DNA from: Streptacidiphilus sp. ASG 303
Lineage (GTDB): Bacteria > Actinomycetota > Actinomycetes > Streptomycetales > Streptomycetaceae
Direction: 5' to 3'
DNA length: 64,000 bases
NCBI RefSeq assembly: GCF_020991365.1
Contig: NZ_JAJLRA010000031.1
Coordinates: 1 to 64,000 of the forward strand
Positions 28,265-37,867 of the stretch are shown piece after piece (positions within the stretch are counted from its first letter, which is position 1; every line of letters starts with the position of its first letter). The position numbers and the translations under genes are program-made. The notes beneath the pieces are model-generated. The model made no database searches. It had not been told where the DNA came from and was given only the letters and a program-made list of their open reading frames with translations.

Positions 28265-29713
28265 GTGTCGCCAGTGTCGCGGGCCGACAGACGCAGCGTG
28301 GTGGCGTGGGGGAGGTCCGCCGCGGCCCGGCTGGAGGAGCGCCGCCGCGAGGCCGAGCGGAGGGACCCGTACGGGGACGAGCCGTCGCCCGCCGGACCGG
28401 CGCAGGCCGCCCCCGCCGGACCCCCCGCCTACGAGCGGGACCTCCACCCGGGCCGGGCGGCCACCCCGGCGGAGGCGGTGCCCTGGGGGGTCCGGGTCGC
28501 CGCCGAGGGCGCCTGGCGGCTGCTGCTGCTGGGCGCGGCGCTGTACGTCGTCTTCCGGGTGGTCACCACCCTGCGGCTGGTGGCGCTCGCGTTCATCGCC
28601 GCGATCCTCATCACGGCCCTCCTGCAGCCCACCGTCGCCTGGCTGCGCCGGCAGGGGCTGCCGAAGTCGCTGGCCGCGGCGGGCACCTTCCTCAGCGGAC
28701 TGGTGGGCATCGGGCTGGTCGGCTGGTTCGTTGTGTGGCAGGTGTCCACCAACCTGGGGTCGGTCACCAGCCGCGTCCAGGAGGGCGTCGACAAGCTGCG
28801 CGGCTGGCTGGTCAAGGGGCCGCTGCACCTGACGGACAAGCAGATCGGCGACTTCGCCAAGCAGATCTCGAAGGCGATAGGGACCAACTCCGAGGCCATC
28901 ACCTCGGCCGGCTTCACCGGCGTCACCATCGCGGTGGAGGTGCTGACCGGCGTCGTACTGGCGGCCTTCTGCACCTTCTTCCTGCTCTACGACGGCGAGC
29001 GGATCTGGCAGTGGACGCTGCGCGGCCTGCCCCGCCACTCCCGGTACGCCATGGCCGGGGCGGGCCCGCGGGCGTGGGCGACGCTCACCAGCTACGTGCG
29101 GGGCACCGTGCTGGTGGCCTTCATCGACTCGGTCTGCATCGGCATCGGCCTGGCGTTCCTGCACGTCCCGCTCGCCGTGCCGCTCGCGGTGATCATCTTC
29201 CTGGGGGCGTTCGTCCCCCTGGTCGGTGCGCTGGTCACCGGCACCATCGCCGTGCTGATCGCGATCGTCACCCAGGGCGTCTTCACGGCCGTGATGGTGC
29301 TGGTGGTGCTGGTGCTGGTCCAGCAGATCGAGGGGCACCTGCTCCAGCCGCTGATCCTCGGCCGGGCCGTGCGGGTCCACCCGCTGGCCGTGGTGCTGGC
29401 GGTCGCGGCCGGGTCCATCCTCGCCGGCATCGGCGGGGCGGTCGTCGCGGTGCCGCTGGTGGCGGTCACCAACACCGTGGTCGGGTACCTGCGCCGCCGC
29501 AACGCGGCGGGGAACGAGGTCTTCACGGCTCTGGAGGCGGCCAAGGAGGAGCACGCCCTGGAGGCGGCCAAGGAGGACCGCACCCGCGAGGCGGCCGGGC
29601 CGGACGCCGCCGCGGAGGCCGCCGCCCCGCCGCTGCCGGACGCCGCGGTGCCCGCGCCGCCGGAGCGGCCCCTGGCGGCGGACGGCGGGAGCGCGCCGGT
29701 CGGGGACTCCTGA
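28265..29713 (+). CDS. AI-2E family transporter (PF01594-type permease)
   Basis: 482 residues from GTG 28265. A charged cytoplasmic N-terminus of about 75 residues precedes eight membrane helices (for example LVALAFIAAILITALLQPTVAWL, LSGLVGIGLVGWFVVWQV). The family block LVVLVLVQQIEGHLLQPLILGRAVRVHPLAVVLAV holds the conserved EGHLLQP. A C-terminal cytoplasmic tail has two tandem 21-base-coded copies of ALEAAKEE/ALEAAKED. Members export small molecules or Na+; a role in AI-2 export is known for only a few, so the name should not be read as function. Confidence 0.92.
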   Translation: MSPVSRADRRSVVAWGRSAAARLEERRREAERRDPYGDEPSPAGPAQAAPAGPPAYERDLHPGRAATPAEAVPWGVRVAAEGAWRLLLLGAALYVVFRVVTTLRLVALAFIAAILITALLQPTVAWLRRQGLPKSLAAAGTFLSGLVGIGLVGWFVVWQVSTNLGSVTSRVQEGVDKLRGWLVKGPLHLTDKQIGDFAKQISKAIGTNSEAITSAGFTGVTIAVEVLTGVVLAAFCTFFLLYDGERIWQWTLRGLPRHSRYAMAGAGPRAWATLTSYVRGTVLVAFIDSVCIGIGLAFLHVPLAVPLAVIIFLGAFVPLVGALVTGTIAVLIAIVTQGVFTAVMVLVVLVLVQQIEGHLLQPLILGRAVRVHPLAVVLAVAAGSILAGIGGAVVAVPLVAVTNTVVGYLRRRNAAGNEVFTALEAAKEEHALEAAKEDRTREAAGPDAAAEAAAPPLPDAAVPAPPERPLAADGGSAPVGDS

Positions 29714-29759
29714 GCACCTCCGGGCCCCCGGCTGCCTCCGGGACCCCGCAACGCCGAGA

Positions 29760-29801
29760 GCCGAAGGCCGCCCCGGGCAGGAGCCCGGGGCGGCCTTCGG
29801 C
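29760..29801. terminator. bidirectional terminator between AI-2E gene and ahpD
   Basis: Perfect 19-base arms at 29760-29778 and 29783-29801 with loop AGGA, placed between convergent stops at 29713 and 29837. Confidence 0.85.
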
Positions 29802-29836
29802 GTGCTGTCACGCGGGGGTGCCGCGCGGGGGTGCCG

Positions 29837-30373
29837 TCACACGGAGGCGAGGACGCCCTCGGCGTCCAGGGTGGTGGCGACCGCGGCGACGACCGCCGCG
29901 ATCCTCGTCGCCTCCTGGACGGTCTCGCGGGGCACGCCCGCCTTGCGGAGCACCTGCTCGTGCGAGTCCAGGCACATGCCGCACCCGTTGATCGCGGAGA
30001 CGGCGAACGACCACAGCTCGAAGTCGACCTTGTCCACGCCCGGGTTGCCGATGACGTTCATCCGCAGGCCGGCCCGCATCGACCCGTACTCCTTGTCGGA
30101 GAGCAGGTGCAGCGTCCGGTAGTAGACGTTGTTCATCGCCATGATCGCGGCGGCGGACTTGGCGGCGGTGTACGCCTGCTCCGACAGGTGCTCGCGGGCC
30201 TGCGGCTCCAGCTCGGCCAGCACGCGCGCGCTGCGCGAGGCGATCGCGCAGGCCAGCACGGTGCCCCAGAGCTGCTGCTCGGGCAGGTCGGAGTTGCCGA
30301 CGACCGAGCCCAGGTTGAGCCTGAGGTCCTTGGCGTAGTCGGGGAGGGCGGCCTTCAGCTCGTCAAGGGCCAT
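29837..30373 (-). CDS. ahpD: alkylhydroperoxidase AhpD
   Basis: 178 residues from ATG 30371-30373, which is two bases after the ahpC stop; a GTG at 30377-30379 overlapping that stop is possible. AhpD re-reduces AhpC using a CxxC site in the AhpD fold: [11 protein letters not shown] with Cys131 and Cys134 and the conserved downstream His of the proton relay. The body ([18 protein letters not shown]) matches the mycobacterial enzyme type. It is the second gene of an ahpC-ahpD operon divergent from oxyR, the classic streptomycete arrangement. Confidence 0.95.
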   Translation of the reverse strand: MALDELKAALPDYAKDLRLNLGSVVGNSDLPEQQLWGTVLACAIASRSARVLAELEPQAREHLSEQAYTAAKSAAAIMAMNNVYYRTLHLLSDKEYGSMRAGLRMNVIGNPGVDKVDFELWSFAVSAINGCGMCLDSHEQVLRKAGVPRETVQEATRIAAVVAAVATTLDAEGVLASV

Positions 30374-30375
30374 GG

Positions 30376-30930
30376 TCACTCACCCGCGAGGAGCGCGACG
30401 GGGTCCAGGGTGGTCTCGCCCTTGTTCCAGTTGCAGGGGCACAGCTCGTCGGTCTGCAGGGCGTCGAGCACCCGCAGGACCTCCTTGGGGTTCCGGCCGA
30501 CGGAGCCGGCGGTGACCATGGTGAACTGGATCTCGTTGTTCGGGTCCACGATGAAGACGGCGCGCTGGGCGTAGCCGTCCTCGCCCTCGACGCCGCAGGC
30601 CCGCATCAGCTCGTGCTTGGGGTCGGCCAGCATCGGGAAGGGAAGGTCGCGCAGGTCGGGGTGGTCCTTGCGCCAGGCGTGGTGCACGAACTCGGAGTCG
30701 CCGGAGACGCCGAGGACCTGGGCGTCGCGGTCCGCGAACTCCTCGTTGAGCTTGCCGAAGGCGGCGATCTCGGTCGGGCAGACGAAGGTGAAGTCCTTGG
30801 GCCAGAAGAAGACGACCCGCCACTTGCCCTCGTAGGTCTTCTGGTCGATCTGCGCGAACGCCTTCTCCGGGTCGAGGTCGACGCAGGCGGTCAGGTCGTA
30901 CTCGGGGAACTTGTCACCGATGGTGAGCAC
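30376..30930 (-). CDS. ahpC: peroxiredoxin AhpC
   Basis: 184 residues from GTG 30928-30930 behind AAGGAGGAG. Peroxidatic Cys51 lies in [13 protein letters not shown]; the C-terminal CPC pair (Cys164, Cys166, in [10 protein letters not shown]) is the actinobacterial resolving site that is recharged by AhpD. It reduces H2O2, organic peroxides and peroxynitrite in the cytoplasm. It starts 140 bases from oxyR on the other strand, so both promoters and the OxyR sites share that gap. Confidence 0.96.
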   Translation of the reverse strand: MLTIGDKFPEYDLTACVDLDPEKAFAQIDQKTYEGKWRVVFFWPKDFTFVCPTEIAAFGKLNEEFADRDAQVLGVSGDSEFVHHAWRKDHPDLRDLPFPMLADPKHELMRACGVEGEDGYAQRAVFIVDPNNEIQFTMVTAGSVGRNPKEVLRVLDALQTDELCPCNWNKGETTLDPVALLAGE

Positions 30931-31070
30931 GTTCGCTCCTCCTTGAGATCATCGAGGGTGTTCCGTCCCGGTTGCGTATGGTTCCGCACCGCAGGGACGT
31001 GATCCACACTGGCATGCGACCCTTTGATCCGTGAAATAGCTAGAATCGAGACTTCTGATCGGAGGTCGTT
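30931..31070. promoter_or_regulatory. divergent ahpC / oxyR control region
   Basis: 140 bases. TAGAAT at 31041-31046 is a good -10 for oxyR, giving a short leader with GGAGG at 31061-31065. ATAG at 31036-31039 begins a possible OxyR half site (ATAG-N7-type) and AGAA-N7-TTCT lies around 31042-31056. The ahpC promoter on the other strand is less clear. OxyR binding is inferred from gene order in streptomycetes. Confidence 0.5.
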
Positions 31071-32006
31071 ATCAGTAGTCGCAAGACCCCGTCGGTCGCC
31101 CAGCTCCGCGCCTTCGCGGCGGTCGCCGACCACCTGCACTTCCGCGACGCCGCCGCGGCCATCGGCACCAGCCAGCCCGCGCTCTCCGGAGCCGTCGCCG
31201 CCCTGGAGGAGGCGCTGGACGCCCAGCTCGTCGAGCGGACCACCCGCAGGGTCCTCATCACCCCGCTGGGCGAGCGCGTCGCCGACCACGCGCGCCGGGT
31301 GCTCGCCTCCCTGCACGCTCTCACGGAGGAGGTCGATGCCGCACGCCGCCCCTTCACCGGACCGCTCCACCTCGGCGTCATCCCCACGATCGCCCCCTAC
31401 CTGCTGCCCGCCGTGCTCCGCCTCGTCCGCCGCGGCTACCCGGACCTGGAACTGCACGTCCACGAGGAGCGCACCTCCTCGCTGCTGGAGGGCCTCGGCA
31501 GCGGCCGGCTCGACCTGCTGCTGCTCGCGCTGCCCGCCGGGGGCACGCTGCCGGTCCGCGAGATCCCCCTCTTCGACGAGGACTTCGTGCTCGTCGTCCC
31601 GCCCGGCCACCCGCTGGCGGGCCGCACCGACGTGCCGCGCGACGTGCTGCCCGACCTCGACGTGCTGCTGCTGGAGGAGGGCCACTGCCTGCGCGACCAG
31701 GCCCTGGACATCTGCCGCGACGTCGGCGCCGACCCGGCCGCCGCCACCACCCGCGCCGCCGGGCTCTCCACCCTCGTCCAGCTCGTCGCCGGCGGACTCG
31801 GCGTCACCCTGCTGCCCGCCACCGCCCTCGACGTGGAGGCCGGGCGGGGCGGCGGGCTCGCCGCCGTCCGCTTCGCCGACCCGGCCCCCGGGCGCCGCGT
31901 CGGCCTGGCCTTCCGGGCCGGCTCCGCCCGGTCCGCCGAGTACGAGCGCTTCGCGGCCTCGCTGCGGCAGGCGCTGCGGCCGCTGCCCGTCCGCATCGTC
32001 GACTGA
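31071..32006 (+). CDS. oxyR: hydrogen peroxide-sensing LysR regulator OxyR, apparent ATC start
   Basis: 311 residues if initiated at ATC 31071. The N-terminal LysR helix-turn-helix (QLRAFAAVADHLHFRDAAAAIGTSQPALSGAVAALE) is complete, so translation must begin before about 31090, but the frame has no ATG, GTG, TTG or CTG between the in-frame TGA at 31056 and that point. GGAGG sits five bases before ATC. The sensor domain has the redox pair Cys206 and Cys215 in EEGHCLRDQALDIC. It activates ahpCD when its cysteines are oxidised. Either a rare start codon or a base error explains the start. Confidence 0.92.
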   Translation: MSSRKTPSVAQLRAFAAVADHLHFRDAAAAIGTSQPALSGAVAALEEALDAQLVERTTRRVLITPLGERVADHARRVLASLHALTEEVDAARRPFTGPLHLGVIPTIAPYLLPAVLRLVRRGYPDLELHVHEERTSSLLEGLGSGRLDLLLLALPAGGTLPVREIPLFDEDFVLVVPPGHPLAGRTDVPRDVLPDLDVLLLEEGHCLRDQALDICRDVGADPAAATTRAAGLSTLVQLVAGGLGVTLLPATALDVEAGRGGGLAAVRFADPAPGRRVGLAFRAGSARSAEYERFAASLRQALRPLPVRIVD

Positions 32007-32086
32007 CCCGGGCCGCGCGCCGTACGGCCGACCGTGCCGCCGGCCGTACGGGCCCGCCGCGCCGCCGCCTGCCGCCCGCGCCGCCG

Positions 32087-33301
32087 TCAGCGGCCGGCCG
32101 GCGCCGCCTCGTCCGCAGCCCGCGGCGCGGAGTGCGCCACCAGCCGCGAGCCGCCGCGCCCGCCGCGGTCCGCGGCCCAGGAGACGACCGCGAGCAGCGC
32201 GCCCACCCCCGCCAGGGCGGCCCCCACCAGAGTCGGCGAGGTCCAGCCGAACCCGGCGGACAGCGCCGCCCCGCCCAGCCAGGCGCCCTGCGCGTTGGCC
32301 AGGTTGAACGCGCCCTGCACGGTGGCCGAGGCCAGCGTCGGGGCGTGCCGCGCCTTCTCCATCACCAGCGTCTGCACCGTCGGCACGATGGCGAAGCCGA
32401 AGAGGCCCACCAGCACCACGGTGACCGCCGCCGACCACTGCGCGTGCGCCGTGGCCGCGAACGCCGCCAGGGTGAGCGACAGCAGGACGAACGCCGCGCA
32501 GACCCCGGGCCGCAGCGCCCGGTCGGCGACCCAGCCGCCCACCGCGTTGCCGATCGTCATGCCGACGCCGAACAGGGCCAGCACCAGCGTCATCGACCCC
32601 GGCGCGAAGCCCGCCACCTCCGTCATCAGCGGCGCGATGTAGCTGTAGCAGGCGAAGAAGCCGCCGCAGCCGAACACCACCGTCGCCAGCGCCAGCCACA
32701 GCTGGCCGCTGCGGAACGCCGACAGCTCCCGCCGCAGTCCGGCGTGCTCGTGGGAGGGCAGCGCGGGCACCAGCCGGGCGATGGCGGCGGTGCCCAGGGC
32801 CCCGGTCGCGACGACGACGAGCATCGTGGCCCGCCAGCCCAGGTGCTGCCCGAGGAGGGTCGCGGCGGGCACGCCCACGATGTTGGCCACCGTGAGCCCG
32901 GCGAACATCACAGACACCGCGCGGGCCCGCAGGTGGGGTGCGGCCAGCTCCGCCGCCGCCACCGCGCCCGCGCCGAAGAACGCGCCGTGCGGCAGGCCGG
33001 TGACGAACCGTGCCCCGGCCAGGAACCAGAAGCCGGGCGCGACGGCGCACAGCAGGTTGCCCGCCGTGAACAGGCCGGCCAGGCCGACCAGGACGGCCTT
33101 GCGGGGCAGCCGGGCCGCGGCGGCGGTGAGCAGCGGGGCGCCGACGACGACGCCGACCGCGTACGCGGAGATGAGCCAGCCCGCCCGGGGCACGGACACC
33201 CCCAGGTCGCCGGCGACCTGCGGCAGCAGGCCCATCGCGGCGAACTCGGTGGTGCCGATGGCGAAGGCGGTGACGGCCAGGGCGACGAGCGCCAGGGGCA
33301 T
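32087..33301 (-). CDS. MFS transporter (DHA1 drug/sugar efflux type)
   Basis: 404 residues from ATG 33299-33301 with GGGAG nine bases upstream; longer in-frame starts lack support. Twelve hydrophobic segments; the first is LALVALAVTAFAIGTTEFAAMGLLPQVAGDLGVS, the MFS motif region of the AraJ/YdhP group, followed by ISAYAVGVVVGAP and the motif-A-like loop ARLPRKAVL. FVTGLPHGAFFGAGAV is a family block. A secondary transporter using proton antiport is expected; substrate unknown. It sits between oxyR and catalase but the strand is opposite to oxyR and it has its own start signals. Confidence 0.92.
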   Translation of the reverse strand: MPLALVALAVTAFAIGTTEFAAMGLLPQVAGDLGVSVPRAGWLISAYAVGVVVGAPLLTAAAARLPRKAVLVGLAGLFTAGNLLCAVAPGFWFLAGARFVTGLPHGAFFGAGAVAAAELAAPHLRARAVSVMFAGLTVANIVGVPAATLLGQHLGWRATMLVVVATGALGTAAIARLVPALPSHEHAGLRRELSAFRSGQLWLALATVVFGCGGFFACYSYIAPLMTEVAGFAPGSMTLVLALFGVGMTIGNAVGGWVADRALRPGVCAAFVLLSLTLAAFAATAHAQWSAAVTVVLVGLFGFAIVPTVQTLVMEKARHAPTLASATVQGAFNLANAQGAWLGGAALSAGFGWTSPTLVGAALAGVGALLAVVSWAADRGGRGGSRLVAHSAPRAADEAAPAGR

Positions 33302-33421
33302 GGGGGATCGCTCCCGTGGGTCGGGGTGCGGGCAGGGCGGACCGGGCCGTTCCGGGGAGGGGCGGGCCGGGCGGCGGGCCGTCGCCGTTGACGCCTCGCC
33401 CGTCCAGCGAACCACACGACG

Positions 33422-33458
33422 GCGGCCGCTGTTCCCCGCGTGGGGGAGCAGCGGCCGC
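33422..33458 (-). terminator. stem-loop after catalase gene
   Basis: Sixteen-base arms at 33422-33437 and 33443-33458 with one wobble pair and a 5-base loop, about 55 bases past the catalase stop on the minus strand. Confidence 0.75.
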
Positions 33459-33512
33459 GGACGGCGCCCTCCGGCCGGGTCCGGCGGGGCCCGCCGGACC
33501 CGGCCGGGCCGG

Positions 33513-34970
33513 TCAGGCCCTGCCGATGCCGGTGGCGATCCGGTCGCCGAGGTCCTTGTCGATGCTGCGCCAGTACTGCACGGCGCGGGTCAGGACCGGG
33601 TCGGAGACGCCGTCGGAGAGGTGGCCGGTGACGTTGGACACCAGCCGGTCGCGGGCGGCGTCGTCGAGGACCTCGCGGACCAGGGTCCCGGCCTGGCCGA
33701 AGTCGTCGTCCTCGCGGTGCAGCGGGTACGCCTCGCGCACCATCCGCCCGGCGACGTCCCAGCCGACGGGCTCGCCGAAGCGGCCCGGGTCGGCGGCCGG
33801 TCCGCCGTAGGAGTTGGGCGCGTACACCGCGGCGGTGTCCGCGGGCTCGTACCGCATCGGCCCGTCCTTGGAGTAGGAGTGCACGGGGGAGTGCGGGCGG
33901 TTCGGCGGCAGCTGCGCGTAGTTGGGGCCGATCCGGTACCGGTGGGTGTCGGCGTAGGAGAAGATCCGGCCGAGCAGCATTTTGTCCGGGGAGACGCTGA
34001 TGCCGGGCACCAGGTTGGACGGCTCGAAGGCGGCCTGCTCGATGTGGACGTGGTAGTCGTCCGGGTTGCGGTTGAGGGTCATCCGGCCGACCTCGATCAG
34101 CGGGTAGTCGCCGTGCGGCCACACCTTGGTCAGGTCGAAGGGGTTGAACCGGTAGTCCCACGCCTCGTCGAACGGCATGACCTGGACGTACATCGTCCAC
34201 GACGGGTGCTCGCCGCGGCGGATGGAGTCGAACAGGTCGCGGCGGTGCGCGTCGGCGTCCTCGCCGGCCATCGCGTCGCCCTCGTCCTGGGTGAGGAAGG
34301 CGATGCCCTGGTCGGTCTTGAAGTGGTACTTCACCCAGAACCGCTCGCCGCCCGCGTTGATCCACATGTAGGTGTGCGAGCTGTAGCCGTTCATGTTCCG
34401 CCAGGTGCGCGGGATGCCGCGGTCGCCCATCAGCCAGGCCACCTGGTGCGCGGACTCCGGCGAGAGGGTCCAGAAGTCCCACTGCATGTCGTGGTCGCGC
34501 AGCCCGGAGTCCGGCCGGCGCTTCTGCGACCGGATGAAGTCCTGGAACTTCATGGGGTCGCGCACGAAGAAGACCGGCGTGTTGTTGCCGACCATGTCGT
34601 AGTTGCCGTGCTCGGTGTAGAACTTCAGCGCGAAGCCGCGCGGGTCGCGCCAGGTGTCGGGGGAGCCCAGCTCGCCGGCCACGGTGGAGAACCGGGCGAG
34701 CATGTCGGTCCGCCTCCCCGGCTGGAAGAGGTCCGCCCGGGTGAACCGGCTGACGTCCTGGGTGACCTCGAAGACGCCGTAGGCGCCGCCGCCCTTGGCG
34801 TGCACCACGCGCTCGGGCACCCGTTCCCGGTTGAACTGGGCCATCTTCTCGATCAGGTAGTGGTCGTGCAGCAGGATCGGGCCGAGGGCGCCCGCGGTGA
34901 GCGAGTCGGAGTCGCTCTCGACCGGGATGCCGGTGTTGCCGGTGGTGTACGGGACGGTGGAGTCGGACAT
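33513..34970 (-). CDS. katA: monofunctional heme catalase (clade 3 type)
   Basis: 485 residues, ATG at 34968-34970. Dismutates H2O2 to water and oxygen. Distal heme pocket: [13 protein letters not shown] with the essential His, then [26 protein letters not shown] and the Asn in [11 protein letters not shown]. The proximal heme Tyr is in [14 protein letters not shown]. The length near 485 marks the small-subunit group. The next gene on the same strand upstream is fumC. Catalases of this kind are often controlled by a Fur-family CatR or by OxyR; no obvious site is seen in its short upstream gap. Confidence 0.97.
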   Translation of the reverse strand: MSDSTVPYTTGNTGIPVESDSDSLTAGALGPILLHDHYLIEKMAQFNRERVPERVVHAKGGGAYGVFEVTQDVSRFTRADLFQPGRRTDMLARFSTVAGELGSPDTWRDPRGFALKFYTEHGNYDMVGNNTPVFFVRDPMKFQDFIRSQKRRPDSGLRDHDMQWDFWTLSPESAHQVAWLMGDRGIPRTWRNMNGYSSHTYMWINAGGERFWVKYHFKTDQGIAFLTQDEGDAMAGEDADAHRRDLFDSIRRGEHPSWTMYVQVMPFDEAWDYRFNPFDLTKVWPHGDYPLIEVGRMTLNRNPDDYHVHIEQAAFEPSNLVPGISVSPDKMLLGRIFSYADTHRYRIGPNYAQLPPNRPHSPVHSYSKDGPMRYEPADTAAVYAPNSYGGPAADPGRFGEPVGWDVAGRMVREAYPLHREDDDFGQAGTLVREVLDDAARDRLVSNVTGHLSDGVSDPVLTRAVQYWRSIDKDLGDRIATGIGRA

Positions 34971-35096
34971 GAGGGGACCTTCCGGAGTTGGTTCTTCCGG
35001 TTCGCTCGTGACGCGTTCCTCAGCCGCACGCGGCTGGGACGCCGACGGCCGGGGCCCGCAACCCGGCCCCGGGCCGGTCCTCCTCCGCCTGCCCGG

Positions 35097-36494
35097 TCAG
35101 GGCCGGGTCATCCGCAGCACGTCCAGCGCCTCGTCCAGCTGCTCCTCGGTGAGCAGTCCCCGCGCGACGTACCCGCGCTCCAGCACCACCTCCCGGATGG
35201 TCCTCCGCTCGGCGAGCGCCTGCTTGGCGACCTTGGCCGCCTCCTCGTAGCCGATCCAGCGGTTGAGCGGGGTGACGACCGAGGGCGACGACTCGGCGTA
35301 CTCCCGCAGCCGCTCCGCGTTCGCCGTGATGCCGTCGACCGCCCGGTCGGCCAGCAGGCGGGCGGCGCTCGCCAGCAGCCGCACCGACTCCAGCACGTTG
35401 CGGGCGATCACCGGCAGCATCACGTTGAGCTCGAAGCTGCCGGAGGCGCCGGCGAAGGCCACCGCCGCGTCGTTGCCCACCACCTGCGCGGCGACCATCG
35501 CGACGGCCTCCGGGACCACCGGGTTGACCTTGCCCGGCATGATCGAGGAGCCGGGCTGCAGGTCGGGGAGGTTGATCTCGGCCAGGCCGGTGCGCGGGCC
35601 CGAGCCCATCCACCGCAGGTCGTTGGCGATCTTCGTGAAGCCGACCGCGACCGTCCGCAGCTGCCCGCTCAGCTCCACCAGGCCGTCCCGGGCGCCCTGG
35701 GCCTCGAAGTGGTTCCGGGCCTCCGTCAGCGGCAGGCCCGTCTCCCGGGCCACCTCCGCGATCACCGCGGCGGCGAAGCCGGGCGGGGTGTTGATCCCGG
35801 TGCCCACCGCCGTACCGCCCAGCGGCAGCTCGGCCACCCGGGGCAGCGTCGCCCGCAGCCGCTCCACCCCGTACCGGACCTGCGCCGCGTACCCGCCGAA
35901 CTCCTGGCCGAGGGTGACGGGGGTGGCGTCCATCAGGTGGGTGCGGCCCGCCTTCACCACCCCGGCGAACTCCTCCGCCTTGCGCTCCAGCGCCGCCGCC
36001 AGGTGCTCCAGGGCGGGCACCAGGCCGCCGGTGACGGCCGCGGTGGCGGCGATGTGGATGGAGGAGGGGAAGACGTCGTTGGAGGACTGGCTCGCGTTGA
36101 CGTCGTCGTTGGGGTGGACCGGCCGGCCCAGGCGCTCGGCCGCCAGCGTCGCGATCACCTCGTTGGCGTTCATGTTCGAGGAGGTGCCGGAGCCGGTCTG
36201 GAAGACGTCCACGGGGAAGTGGTCGTCCCAGCGGCCCTCCGCGACCTCGGCCGCCGCCTCGCGGACCGCCTCCGCGGTGTCCTTCTCCAGGACGCCGAGC
36301 TCCGCGTTGACCTTCGCCGCCGCCGCCTTGATCCTCGCCAGCGCCTCGATGTGCGCCCGCTCCAGCCGCTGCCCGGAGACGGGGAAGTTCTCCACCGCGC
36401 GCTGGGTCTGCGCCCGCCACCTCGCCTCCGCGGGCACCCGCACCTCGCCCATGGAGTCGTGCTCGGTGCGGTACCCGTCCGTGCTGCCGGTCAT
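35097..36494 (-). CDS. fumC: class II fumarate hydratase
   Basis: 465 residues from ATG 36492-36494 with GGAGAGGGAGG upstream. Iron-independent fumarase of the aspartase/fumarase superfamily, interconverting fumarate and L-malate. Signature [11 protein letters not shown] contains the loop over the active site; [14 protein letters not shown] and [15 protein letters not shown] are conserved blocks, and [17 protein letters not shown] holds the catalytic His. A second, class I fumarase lies 1.4 kb away on the same strand. FumC-type enzymes resist oxygen and superoxide, which suits its position beside catalase and ahpCD. Confidence 0.97.
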   Translation of the reverse strand: MTGSTDGYRTEHDSMGEVRVPAEARWRAQTQRAVENFPVSGQRLERAHIEALARIKAAAAKVNAELGVLEKDTAEAVREAAAEVAEGRWDDHFPVDVFQTGSGTSSNMNANEVIATLAAERLGRPVHPNDDVNASQSSNDVFPSSIHIAATAAVTGGLVPALEHLAAALERKAEEFAGVVKAGRTHLMDATPVTLGQEFGGYAAQVRYGVERLRATLPRVAELPLGGTAVGTGINTPPGFAAAVIAEVARETGLPLTEARNHFEAQGARDGLVELSGQLRTVAVGFTKIANDLRWMGSGPRTGLAEINLPDLQPGSSIMPGKVNPVVPEAVAMVAAQVVGNDAAVAFAGASGSFELNVMLPVIARNVLESVRLLASAARLLADRAVDGITANAERLREYAESSPSVVTPLNRWIGYEEAAKVAKQALAERRTIREVVLERGYVARGLLTEEQLDEALDVLRMTRP

Positions 36495-36631
36495 CGTCTC
36501 GGCCTCCCTCTCCAGGTTCCCCTCGTCGCAGCGCCGGTTGACGGCGTCCTTGTTCCCCTGTCCCGCAGCAGCGGGAGGATGCGCAGCTCAGCGGCGTGCG
36601 GGGTCCGTCCGTCATATCTAAGGACCCCCGA

Positions 36632-36976
36632 ATGCCGCACATGCCGGGGGCGGCGGGGCGTCGTTGGGGAGGCGTGACCTCTCCGCACACCCTCCCCGGA
36701 CCGCCCCCCGACCCGGGTCCGCCCGATCCCGGTCCTCCCGATCCGGCCGGGCCCGAGCCGCGCGGCGAGAGCTGCTCCCGGCTCGGCGAGTGGCTCTTCG
36801 TGCCGCCCCCCGCCGACGACCGGGACGGCGCCGCCGCCTTCCTGGAGCGCGGCGGCGAGCAGGTGCGGCTGGAGCACAGCGCCCGGCTCGTCGCCGACTT
36901 CGCACGGCTGATCCGGCAGATCGAGTCCGACTTCACCCGCAGGTCCGGCGCACGCGCTGCCCGGGCCGGCGGGTGA
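36632..36976 (+). CDS. small Pro-rich protein of unknown function
   Basis: 114 residues from ATG 36632, seven bases after AAGGA; GTG at 36596 or 36674 are weaker starts. The N-terminal half is a Pro/Gly/Asp repeat (DPGPPDPGPPDPAGPEP). The C-terminal half is better structured: SRLGEWLFVPPPADDRDGAAAFLERGGEQVRLEH, then LVADFARLIRQIESDFTRRSG, an amphipathic helix. It is upstream of a DUF2637 gene in the same direction (30 bases apart) and may form an operon. Not recognised beyond that. Confidence 0.7.
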   Translation: MPHMPGAAGRRWGGVTSPHTLPGPPPDPGPPDPGPPDPAGPEPRGESCSRLGEWLFVPPPADDRDGAAAFLERGGEQVRLEHSARLVADFARLIRQIESDFTRRSGARAARAGG

Positions 36977-37006
36977 CGCGGACCGCACGAGGGGAGCGGG
37001 CACGCC

Positions 37007-37813
37007 ATGTACGACACCAGGGAGACGTACCTCCCCTACCGGGACCCGGGCGCCGAGGAGTACGCCGACGGCCAGTACGCCGACGGCCAGTACACCGACG
37101 GACAGTACGACGTCGGGCAGTACGCCGCCGGGCCGCACGTCACCGTCCACCCGCAGGCCGGCTGGTACGCCGACGGGCCGCCGGCCGACCCGGCGACCTC
37201 CTACCGCCCCCTCGCGGACCTGCTCGACGCCGCGCAGGACCCCGCGGCAGGGCTCCTGCCGCCGCTCGCGACCGACGACGAGGACACCGTCCCGTCCCCG
37301 GTCGCCTACGACCTGCCCCGGCGCCGCCGCCCGGTCCCGCACCGGCGCCGCCGGCCCCTGCCCGCCACCTGGTCGCAGCTGACCAGCTCGGCGTTCGGGG
37401 TGCTGACCACCTGCACGGTCACGGCGGTCTCCCTGCTGGGCTGGGCCTTCGCCTACGCGCCGCTGCAGCGGCTGGCCGCGGCCCACGTCGGCAGCGGACT
37501 GGCCGGCCTCTGGCCGGTGATCATCTACGGGCCGTGGTTCGTGGCCTCGCTCTCCATCCTGCGCGCGGCCCTGGAGCGGCGCCGGATCGCCCACTCGTGG
37601 GTGGTGCTGGGCGTCTTCTCCGGCATGGCGGCGGTCCTGTGCGTGGCGTCGGCGGCGGCCACCCCCGCGGACGTGGTCGTGGCGGGCCTGCCGCCGGTCA
37701 CGGCGGTGGTCTCCTTCCACCAGCTCGTCCGGCAGATGACGGCGACCCGGCGCGGGCGGCACGGCCCGGTCCCGCCGCCCGCGGCTCCGCGCCCCAAGGG
37801 CGCCCGCCGCTGA
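37007..37813 (+). CDS. DUF2637-like membrane protein with YADGQ repeats
   Basis: 268 residues from ATG 37007 (AGGGGAGC upstream). The N-terminal cytoplasmic region has four tandem pentapeptides, YADGQ, YADGQ, YTDGQ, YDVGQ, from 15-base repeats at 37061-37120, then an acidic linker and an Arg-rich block (PRRRRPVPHRRRR). Four membrane helices follow, starting SSAFGVLTTCTVTAVSLLGWAFAYAPLQ. This layout matches chromosomal DUF2637 proteins, relatives of the SpdB spread proteins of conjugative plasmids. Function unknown. It converges with class I fumarase. Confidence 0.8.
   Translation: MYDTRETYLPYRDPGAEEYADGQYADGQYTDGQYDVGQYAAGPHVTVHPQAGWYADGPPADPATSYRPLADLLDAAQDPAAGLLPPLATDDEDTVPSPVAYDLPRRRRPVPHRRRRPLPATWSQLTSSAFGVLTTCTVTAVSLLGWAFAYAPLQRLAAAHVGSGLAGLWPVIIYGPWFVASLSILRAALERRRIAHSWVVLGVFSGMAAVLCVASAAATPADVVVAGLPPVTAVVSFHQLVRQMTATRRGRHGPVPPPAAPRPKGARR
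37061..37120 (+). repeat. four tandem 15-bp coding repeats
   Basis: TACGCCGACGGCCAG at 37061-37075 and 37076-37090 is exact; 37091-37105 and 37106-37120 are diverged copies. It encodes YADGQ-type units and is in frame, so unit number can vary without harm to the protein. Confidence 0.85.
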
Positions 37814-37821
37814 GCACGCGC

Positions 37822-37857
37822 GGGGGCCCGCGCCGGAACCGTCCGGCGCGGGCCCCC
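37822..37857. terminator. bidirectional terminator between DUF2637 and class I fumarase genes
   Basis: Perfect 15-base arms at 37822-37836 and 37843-37857, loop AACCGT, between convergent stops at 37813 and 37868. Confidence 0.85.
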
Positions 37858-37867
37858 TGCGGGCGCG

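Noticed and set aside
30374-30379. GTG at 30377-30379 as the ahpD start
   Set aside because: It would overlap the ahpC stop and add two residues; the ATG at 30371-30373 matches the family start better. Both remain possible.
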